DNA of 14,603 nt, taken from assembly GCA_900617975.1 (NCBI GenBank), contig UZAE01013550.1, forward strand, positions 6,697-21,299, given 5' to 3'. Within the stretch, counting starts at the first letter, position 1. Every line of letters begins with the position of its first letter. Shown here piece after piece: positions 1 to 9,800 of this stretch. Source of the DNA: Rodentolepis nana (Eukaryota; Platyhelminthes; Cestoda; Cyclophyllidea; Hymenolepididae). The notes beneath the pieces are model-generated. The model had not been told where the DNA came from, searched no databases, and saw nothing but the letters and a program-made list of their open reading frames with translations. The position numbers were made by a program, and so were the translations under genes.

Positions 1-405
1 CGGTACTGTATGAACTAGTTACGACCGACAGACTCCACTTTTGCACTCCAAAAATTTAAAATCATGAGATATTGCTTGAATGATTGTTAATACAAGGTGC
101 ACCAGAAATACCCCTCTTTCACAAACCCGATGGCCAAAGGAAGTTGAAGTAGCCTGAATGGAGTTTAATGACAATATCCTATAGATGTATCAGTTCAAAT
201 TAGAAAACTAAATTAAAACAAAGAAGCCTTGTATTGTTTGTTTGGCTTCGTCAGATCTAGATAAAAAGAACCACAATAATACGAACAGTTTTGGAATGGG
301 AGTGGGGTGGAAATAACAGAAGGGGTTAGGGGTGAAAGCGGATATGAGACAGAATTGTAAATATAAAATAATAATAAGAAAATGAATTAATTCTTCCTCT
401 AAAAG
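1..405 (-). other. PISD 3' UTR and downstream flank
   Basis: No coding sequence is visible. On the minus strand the 405 bases after the TGA are AT-rich. The only standard polyadenylation hexamer variant I found is ATTAAA at 169-164, about 237 nt after the stop. I saw no AATAAA on the minus strand here, so the 3' end is tentative and may lie outside the window. Confidence 0.4.
164..169 (-). terminator. Candidate polyadenylation signal ATTAAA for PISD
   Basis: Plus-strand TTTAAT reads ATTAAA on the gene strand. ATTAAA is the commonest variant of the animal poly(A) signal. A single hexamer in AT-rich DNA is weak evidence. Confidence 0.25.
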
Positions 406-890
406 TCAAGAATCAGATTTGGTCACATTTCCAAGAGCCTGACCGACTCGAACTCTTTCAGATCTTTTCACGAAGAACTGAAAGTTTGGAGGGGCTTCAA
501 AGATCAGAACAATCGTGGAACCAAAGTTGAATTCTCCAAATAGTTCACCTTTGGTAGATTGAATGGGCTTGCCAAAGTGGAGGTCTTCGTAGCCATCCAT
601 CCTGACGATAACAGGCATTGAACCCTGCTCACAAGCAGAGTCTGGATTGTTTGATCCCTTGACTTTGACACCTCGTTGGGAGGTGAAAAGGTAGCGAAGA
701 TAACTGGGGAGACGATTGGTGACAAGGTTGGGATCGGAAAAGACGTGGATACTGCCTACATTGGTCGCTCCCACGGCGACGAAGGCAAAGAAGCCATGAG
801 ACCAATTGCCCATGTAGACGGCACGTTCGTTGATGCAGAACACCCCATTTAACCAGCTGGTTACGAGGGAGCAAACGGAAAAGAGTCGGC
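406..890 (-). CDS. PISD: PISD exon 3: pyruvoyl-forming site and C-terminus
   Basis: Encodes the end of codon 295 through residue 455. The acceptor TTTTGTAG is at 898-891. The first 23 residues (GRLFSVCSLVTSWLNGVFCINER) fit the spacing of animal PISD exactly between HFPG and FC.NER, which supports the splice even though the usual VNP is changed to VCS. GFFAFVAVGATNVGS (327-341) is well conserved. A Ser/Gly/Asp-rich loop of about 50 residues comes before KGELFGEF. The self-processing motif is FGST at 525-514 (residues 417-420); most eukaryotic mitochondrial PSDs have LGST. IVLIFEAP (421-428) follows, and the tail V-G-Q-A-L-G-N-V ends seven residues after LG, a natural length. Confidence 0.95.
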
Positions 891-3800
891 CTACAAAATT
901 AAAGAATAATTTACTAATAGATAGAATCAGATCTACGACTAAAAGGGGGAGAGCAAATAAGCGTCATCTTGAGTTACTTTCGCCACTATTTATTGAAAAT
1001 CAAATCTAAAAATTTAATTAAAAAATAGGGCAAAGTAATAAAATCTGCTATAAAAATAATCCACGTAATAGCCGCAAGCCAAATTTGATGGCAAACAAAA
1101 TCTATACACGCAAGCTATTTTTAGATTCCGGTCGCAGTGGTAGGCGGTATGCTTCGCGTTTCACCTTCAAAGGAGGAAGGCGGAGATTTCCAGACAAGCA
1201 AATCTCAAAGGACTTGAAACTGAAGACTACATGATGAAGGTATATTAGTGAATAGAAATGAAAGATTATATGGTATAAAAAATTTTATTGATAAATTGAA
1301 AGATAATAGATAACCCGTCGACTGAAAGGGAGCAAGACCGATTGTTGGATTATCCACCAAGATCTATCACATTTGCTAATGATTCGAAAATGATCAATCA
1401 CTGGAAGAGGATACCTTTAAAAAACACTAATGCAAATAAATTCTGTTAGCTTAAGCACGATTTTCTATCGGATGCACAAAGGTAAATTGGCGATGCAAGC
1501 ACTCTTCAAATTCCTAAAAATTAAAAGAAGCCAACTTTCTTATGACGATTCGGAAAGTTCAAAATTAAAAGTAAATATTCGTCACTAAAGCAAGTTGAAG
1601 CCCCGAAAACCACGAAGCCCTTTGTATTAAGCGTACTTTTAATATAATCTATAAGTACAAAGGTCAAGCCCGTGAAATTAGTCTGTTTATATCTCGAGTT
1701 TGATAGGTTGTCAGCTTACCGATAATAAGAAGTATGTAAAATCATTATGCACTTGACAGTTGGTCTAGATAGAACGAATGGAAGAAATTAATCTATTCAG
1801 TGGCAGTCCAACCCGCAAACGTCAGTTTATAGAAAAAGAGTTTATCCAAACAGCCATTCGCGTCCAAGTTAATAACTGAAATAATTCTGCTTTTCCATAC
1901 CTACTGAGTGGATATTAACCAATATTTGAGAAGCAGAAAGATTTTGTACTTGTTTTCCCTCATTTTGCTCGACCTCAGAAAGGGAAAAGAATTTCCATGG
2001 AAAATGCAACGATGGCAAGAAAAAAAGCTTCTCCTTTGCAGCTTAAAGATTGCGCCCCTTTGACAAAATTGATCAAGCAAAACGCTCTTTCCCCACTACT
2101 TCCAACCTATATTTTCTGTAATTCTTCAAGACCCTTCACCGATTCCTCTTTATTTATAACCAAAAATTTGTTATTGTACTTTGTTTAAACCTTATTTGAA
2201 AAGATAAATAAATGTAACTACATCGGTTCGATAATGTTTTTAAAACTATGGGAAATCCTGTACTTCGGGTAAGACATGTTGGTATACATTAAGTTGAATT
2301 CGTTTCATTTGCAACAAAGCATTAGTACGATAGAGGAGTTCAAATAGGGTGCATATAATGAAGTGGAAACATATGACAACAGACCGCTTGTCCTCTAACC
2401 ATTATCTGTTGTCTCAAATCCTTACCTAATTTTCACAGTTGCTCATAATTCAAAGCAAAGCTCAGCATAACTGGCTGCATCACACAAATTTACGAAAATG
2501 TCATCAGATCTTGGCATTTTCCTAAAGACATTTAAATAGCTAATTAATTTGATTAATGGCAATTGCAATGCATATTTTAGGTAGGAATTCAAAGGTGAGG
2601 AATCCCATGTGGGTACAGCTACTTGAATAAGGGTTACATCGTCCCATTGCAGCAGAAGGTGACTTTCGTGCAGAAATGGATGCTTTTGGTCTGGAAAAAA
2701 TGTAACTCCCACATTATGAAGATCGTAAGAAAATGAAATAATTGCAAAACTGATCTGTCTGACTCAATTTACTTAAAACACCAGATCATTATGCGTCATC
2801 TAACGTCGCTTCATTAAGAATATATCCTGCTTGTGTACAGACTGTATATATTTGTAGAGGGTGTAAGTTAACACTGAGGGATACTTCACCCCCCCCCCCT
2901 GTTATGAGCAAGGATGAAGACATACCAGGGAAGTGCCGCCTCATATCAATTTTCCAATCAGCTGGTGAATGAAAACAATGATAATCCCCAGGAGCGAGAT
3001 AGATGGCACAATGGTAGAGGTGCTTCACAGGCTCTTCTGCATCAACCAACGAAAAGTCTCCAATGAACTTGTGCTTCCGCTTGACTGCTTCCGCTGCTGT
3101 TGGAGTCTCAGTCTCACCAGCAGCTTCCTCCTCTCGGCCCAAGACGTCTAGACGCGAGGGAAGGGTATTCACACGACGCATTCGCCCGTAATTCTTGTGA
3201 CGAGCAAGGCATGCATGAGGTCCAAGAAGAGCGCGAATAGTGTAGGCTAAGCCTTTCACTTGCTCCAAGTGGCCCTTTTCGACGCGACCGCAGGAGATTA
3301 CTTTGCCGTCGGCGGGACTAGTCTATAAAGGGGAAAGCGGTTATAATTAAAGGTAATTACACATATAAAACTTACTGCATGTCACATAGAAGACTACTTG
3401 GTTAAAATTTAGAGAGATTAATAATATTATCGAATTCACACGTTTATTCCAGTTTGACATCAATTATTACGGTGTTGTGATGGGCATATGAAATTCGAAC
3501 GATACGTTTTGGTCAAGGCTAGTAAACATGTCGGATAAGGCAAGAGGGGAACAGTCAAATCCCCTATTTAAATTTAAAGTCAATTTCCGAATCTTTATCA
3601 ACTTTAAATCGGTTCACGATCCATATATTTACACTTATCCTAACTCTCTTTTAACTACTGCCTTGAGAAACCTATTTTATTGCCACTATGAAGACAAACG
3701 GAGTAAGGTGAGTGGTAAGAGTGGCGAAATTTGAGTTCCTCAAGAGGAAGGCCTTTTGGCGTTACAACTCTCCCAGAAAAGAGTGTTTGAAAGAGCTTTC

Positions 3801-6800
3801 CAACGTGGGATCAGCAGTTATTTATTAACCAAATAGTTTTCAAAAAGGTCGACAACGAAAGCCAGTGGTACCAGACTGCAATTTCGTTTACGTGAGAGGA
3901 GTGTTTTCCACCTGATCGTAATTTCTGTGTGTTTAAATGAAAACCAATCGTGGTGCTTGTATTGGCGTTAAGATATAATTAACAAGCTCAAGGTCAAAGT
4001 GGGATCAGATGTGAAAAAAATAGGTCACAAAAATTCAGTTGTAATGAAAAAACAATTAAAGTTCACGTGAGCTCTTACATAGCTCAATTGGGTCATTTGG
4101 CAATATTGAATGTGAACTAATCAAATAAACACAAGAATTCTTAAATTTTGGCATGCTGAAAGTAATTAGAGCTAATTAGGTAAAATGTGGTAATCTCAAA
4201 ACAGAAATAAATATGTCTGTCAGGGAATTACCTCGATTAAAAATTTCCTCATGCTACCTCATATTTCACAGAGCGTCAAAATCAAAAGGGGCAAAGTTAT
4301 AAAAATTCAATACTGTTTACTCTAGAAATATAATTCTCTAACCTCTTCACTGCATCTAAACGGCACTTATTATGCTTATTTCATAAATTCATTGCTGAAA
4401 TATAATCAAGGCCATTCTTGACACTAATCCGTTAGTTAAGGGGCGCGTTTGAGATAGGACAAACCAGCTAATTCGTCACAATGCACACCAGTGAGAAATC
4501 GTTGTCTTGTGAAACAGATAGAAGGTAAGTTTGTAAGGGGGTAAAATCTAGATGGACCTAATGCTTAGCTCTGGATTGAAGTAATCGCTTTTTTTCTCAT
4601 TTGTGACCGGATTCATAAACCATACCCCCCCCCCTCCCCCCAAGAAAACAGTGACATTAAATTGTCACCTTCAATAAAATCTGAAATATTGAGCGAACTG
4701 AGTTGAACGCGATCTGTTGTATGCATTGCAATTTAACTAAGTTTGAAGTTACCGCTGCGTAAATCTTTCCTCGATGTAATTCAATGAATTACAAATTTGG
4801 GGGGAGGGGGGAAAGCTACGAAATTAAAAATTAAGGAGAACTCACTGAGGGCCTTTTCATCCAAATTCTATATATATATATATATATATATATGGACTTC
4901 AAAAGATTTTTTCTCAACATATTCTTCAATTTCGCTCCCTAAAAAGATGAATTGATTATCTAAAATCTTCCGCTTGATTTTAAGTTAATGAAATTAAGGA
5001 TGGCCACATAAGAAGACTAGACATAATATTTCGTGATTTGGTTTGTGCGACAGACCTACCTCCACGTGGTGCATCCTAGGCAGCGTATGCTCATATGTCA
5101 AGATTCGATTAACCGGCAGTTGACTTCTGACTTCCAGCTATCATCACCCCAACTGTATGTCATATTCGACTACTTCCACAGTATTCACCTCACCTTTTTT
5201 CTACCTTTGTCTGTCTCTTTTACATCTTTGAAATACTCTTCTATTCCCCCCCCCACCCTCCCGACTTCTTTTCGATTTGATGTTCCTTCCGCTCTGTGAA
5301 GCCTGAAGTCAACTAAAGGGTTAATAATAACTATCAAAACGCCTACCATTTGATATAAATAAATATTTCGTGAACTTGCCTGCCATGAAATTTGCTTACT
5401 TTAACAATTTTCACGCACAGGGTTAGTTCGTTCAAAAGTTGGTAAGGAAGAGAAAAAAACTTAACCACTGACTTTCATTCTTTCACTTCTTATTGCAGCT
5501 GAATACAGCCGCTCTTCTTTGCACTAAACTTGAAGAACTCTCTTCCAGTTCTGTCAAGGCCTTTTTAAAACCAAAGTAAATCTGACGCATTGCGCAGAAT
5601 TGTAGAAGTGAAAAACAAGGAACTTTAGTCGTTGAATCAAAAATATATCGTCAAAAAAGTTGACGGAATGACTTTTAATACAATAACAAGCACTTTTAGA
5701 GTGCTTTAGAGATCTCTCACTGAATATTTCAAAGTAATTAAGCCGCTATAGACATCCTTAGACAGTCAAATTACATAAATCGAAAATGAAACGCTAGTAC
5801 TTTTCTACGAAATAATCCTATGAAAAATACAAAAACAAATAGTAATAATTCAGAGTTGCTCTCTTATTATCAAATTCATAAAGAACAATGGTATATTTTT
5901 AACAATGTTTATAGACAAGAGTAATCAAAATTTTACTTACTATTTTTGGGTGCAATGAAACAAATAAATTGTGTGGTAAGTTAGCTGCTTTCTTCTAATG
6001 CTATAAACTATGGTGTTAATTTCTTTTGAACATCTTGGGAAAGAATATCAAGAAAATCTTTCATCATCTGTTCCTAAGCTTCATAGTCTAGTGATCTTAT
6101 TAATTAAACGAGTCGACGTGTAAATATCAAATGATGTGTACTTTTAACACATGCAAAAGTGGTATCCTGAGAAATTTGTGACCTATTAGATTTTCGAAAA
6201 ATATGACAGAAAGGACGATTCCGGCCAGATTTTATCTCGAGGCTCGTAAAATTTGTAAGGAAACAAACAGTAAATTGGGAAAAATAAAAATATTCATCAC
6301 ACCAAAACATGAGAAATTTTACTTTAAACCAAACTAAACGCGTTATATTTCCTTTTCAAATACAAAGAGACGTGGTTTAACTATGGCTTAAAATTAAAGA
6401 CAAATTCCATGTAGTAGGGTTCAGTGCTTGAGAAACGTTTTTTGGCGAAAATAATACCAGCTTTCATCCAAACACTACATTCGGTGGCAGTATTTCCCCC
6501 ATTAATTTCAAAAAGAGTCCAGTAAGAATATAGTATTCTAACTACTTTCTTTATGTAAAGAGTAAGCTTATTCATTCTCCCTTGTGGGACACGTCATCGC
6601 ATGCCTGCACGCCAGGATTGGGAGGTGCGACCGTACAAACAGTGACCAATCATTAACCTCTGTTTGTTTAACCTAATCCCCCATCCTGATCATGATTAAG
6701 CTCCCTGTGTGTACACTTTATTCGCAATATACGTACTGAATAAACGTGCTCCGTGCTACACGTCTGTTTCCTCCATAGCTGGGCTATAGCTTAGCTGGTT

Positions 6801-9800
6801 CTGGGAGTTGGAGAATCTGCCATGGAGATTCCTGAGTCAGTCAGGCTTTAATAAAGTAGCAATCCGCTACACCCTCATGGATTTGAACCAAAAGAAATTC
6901 TTCTTGCGTATGTGATTATTCTAGTGTCGAAAATTGTGTCATTTCGTCGACAAGATTGGCCCTATTAAAAGTAGCGACCTAGACGAAATTTAGTCTAAAT
7001 TTGGCCAATAATCTTTACTATGGGAGATGATTTAAATACCGCTAAAATTAGTGGAATAAATTTCAGTATAAACTCCGCACTTGAAGGAAAAATATTAAAT
7101 CCGAGATGCTTCTCGTTATCGTGCTTGAGATTATGATTTGAAGAAGAAAATGTGCTTAAATATTAATTGCTGAAATATTAATGCGCAGCACAGTAGCCAA
7201 AATGCAACATGATGGCAAAATAAGGACAAAAGTAGTACACCCAGTGAACCAATATAATTATACGCAAAATACATCAATCAATACAGCTGAATACGTTTTG
7301 TTAGGAGAGGACAAAACAACTTGAAACAAAATTCATTTTCCTGTAAAAATTGACCTAAAAACAGATCTGATTTTTGTCGAATTGTTTGTCTGCTATTAAG
7401 CGAAACATATTACATAGTTTATACCAATAGAAAACGTATGAACTACAACTTCTATCATGTATTTGGCACTCAATAAGTTCAAATTTAGTTGAATACTTTC
7501 ATAGTTTGAACGACTTTAAAAGAATTTTTTCAACTTTGAAGTCGTATTCACAAAAATGTTGTATGAGGACAAAATGCGAGAGTGGTTATTTGAATAAATA
7601 AGAAGGTTCTTTCGGCTTAGGAAGGCCTTTTGGATGCCAATTCAACGCTTTCATGGGCTGGTCATGGTGTGTGCGACAGACTTACCTCCATGTGGTGCAT
7701 CCTGGGCAACGTATATTCATACGCCAAAAAAGTCAATGAACAGGTAGTTGACTTCTCACTCAAAACTACCAACACCCTACTGTATGTCATATTCGACCAC
7801 TTTTACAGTACTCATCTCACCTTACCTTTTTCTCTATCTGTGTGTCAGTTAGCTCTTTTACATCTGTGAATCACTCTTCTTTTCCCCTTCTCCTCCTCGA
7901 CTTTTGTGATTTTGATGTTCCTCGCTTTTGTAAAGCCATCATAAAGCCTGCCATTTGATATAAATAAATATTATTATTGCATCAAATGGCAGGCGTCTTG
8001 ATGGTTATCATTAGCACTTTAGTTGACTTCAGGCTTCATAGATGGGAAGGAACATCAAATTGAAAAAGTCAAGAGGGGAGGGGGAACAGAAGAATGTTTC
8101 AAAGATGTAAAAGTGACAGACACAAAGGAAGAAAAAAGGTGAGGTGAGTACTGTGGAAGTAGTCGAATATGACATATATTGAAGTGATGGTAGTTTGAAG
8201 TGAGAAGTCAACTGACAGTTAATAGACTTTTTTCCCTTATGTGTATACGTTGCCCAGGTTGCACCACATGGAGGTAAGTCTATCGCCCACCCCATATAAA
8301 TAAATATTGGGTATTCATTAGGTGAGCTCCAAGGCTGATTAAAGTCAAGCGTTTTAATTTATGCTCCTACTACAACGTATATTTTTGCAAACTGTATTTT
8401 TTAATTATCTCAAGTGGTTGAAAGAATTTGATTGAAACTTGCGGCATTCTAGATTACAAATAACTATTATCTTTTTTTTAACTGTAAAAGGCTGAAGTAC
8501 CCTAAACAGTGCCAATTATCGACAACTTTGGAGAGACATTATTTAGGAAATTTATTGGCATAAAATAGATCGCTGTTCAGTTTTGTGAATGTGAAAAGTT
8601 TTTTAGTAAAAGGAGTGGTAAGAAAGCACATTTTCATAAAATTTTAAGTAAACGAGTCCTGATGGACTCAGAGCGCGCAGTTTTAAGTATGGCTCAATAC
8701 GAATAAGATTGAAAAAGTGCCTGATTTTTTCAATATGTGCACCGATGCCATAGAGATACTTTAAAAACCTATTGGGAAACATCATTATGTGTATTTAAAT
8801 TTCGGACTTATTCCCATTTATGCCAATCAAGTTAACCTGATTTCCTAGTCCCCTTCAGTTACTTCCGTATTGGACTAAGTTATGAATATAAAATTCCCTA
8901 GAGTATGAAATTTCTGAGATAAATTTGTGTAAAAAAAGGTATATTCTTTATAGAAGGGGCAACTCCTCTGTCCTTATCGTATCTTTAGAAATGGAAACAA
9001 TTCCAATTTTTATGCCTCTTGCAGTGGAATGGGCTAATTATATTAAGCCCGATCGGAAGAGAGATGGCGGAAGATATTCAGAATAACTTCTCATAAATGT
9101 AAAGGGGAATCGGAAAACAGTTTCTTTTTATGCTCTTGAAAGCATTGTTATATCACATTTTACCCCCCCCCCAATTTCAGTATAGCCACTGAATTTTATG
9201 GTTCAAAACCAAAGATAAATCTGGATCAAATTGAATACAAGTTAGTGAAAGAAGACCTTACTCACCAATAATGGAAAAAGTGTGACCTCAATCATTATCT
9301 TATGTATTTCTTAGTAATCTAGGGCACTATTTTTCAAGCACTTTACTAGACCGATAACTTGTTTAGTTATCTTCCAAGAAATGGATGGACGAGGAGTTCT
9401 TGCCTACAACATTCAATACGATCCTAATATGTCGAGTTTAACGAATACAAAATGATATTAATGGTAAGGGATACTAGGCAATATCTAATCTTTTCGCTTA
9501 TGCAAGAATGTATTGATTTTTGTGAACAGATCTCGTGCTAAGGCACTAAATTTATCATTCCCTGTCCCTTAGTGGTGGCGTTTGGCAATAAGGCTTCTTC
9601 ATTGTCTAGTGTCAAGCCCACAGTCGAGTCTATTCATAAACAAAGGCAAGTAAAGAGTGTCAAGTAACCTCCACACTACCTCCGTGTTTTGAGGTGTCCC
9701 TAAAACACTGACGGCCACTGGACTAACATCGATTTCAATTGAGAGAGAAAGGTGAATCCATTTCTGGTGTAGTATATGTTTTTAACTGACGTAAAGGTCG

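Larger units (their letters stand above)
7666..8293. repeat. Large inverted repeat formed by copies B and C
   Basis: Two tail-to-tail copies of one element give arms of about 300 bp with almost no spacer; CATTTGATATAAATAAATAT meets ATTATTGCATCAAATG at the centre. The PISD pre-mRNA could fold here into a long double-stranded stem, with bulges where B has its 29-bp deletion. Confidence 0.85.

Noticed and set aside
504..874. Additional minus-strand frames overlapping PISD exon 3
   Set aside because: They are other-frame shadows of exon 3; only the 890-406 frame carries PSD motifs.
2224..2234. GGTTCGATAAT, a possible tRNA B-box
   Set aside because: The last two consensus C bases are missing and no A-box or cloverleaf lies upstream.
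2490..2510. CTGATGA on the minus strand, a possible hammerhead ribozyme core
   Set aside because: No stem II followed by GAAA and no closing helix could be found, so the core is incomplete.
2443..2712. Minus-strand open frame of 89 codons in intron 2
   Set aside because: It resembles no family I know, is not needed to complete PISD (exons 2 and 3 join exactly in the family alignment), and is within the chance range for AT-rich DNA.
2969..3151. Plus-strand open frame opposite PISD exon 2
   Set aside because: It is the shadow of a conserved coding exon on the other strand.
3528..3734. Plus-strand open frame of 68 codons in intron 1
   Set aside because: No recognisable domain and no supporting splice or promoter signals; length fits chance.
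5033..5299. Plus-strand open frame of 88 codons over retroposon copy A
   Set aside because: Copies B and C have open frames in different registers with different proteins, so the shared sequence is non-coding.
8029..8295. Minus-strand open frame of 88 codons over retroposon copy C
   Set aside because: Same reason: it is a chance frame in a non-coding repeat, with no frame kept between copies.
8655..8675. GAGTCCTGATGGACTC, a hammerhead-like or imperfect hairpin motif
   Set aside because: It lacks the CTGANGA and GAAA core pair; it is only a short imperfect palindrome.
9051..9061. GATCGGAAGAG, identical to the start of a common sequencing adapter
   Set aside because: Only 11 bases match and the following bases differ, so it is probably genomic coincidence and not contamination.
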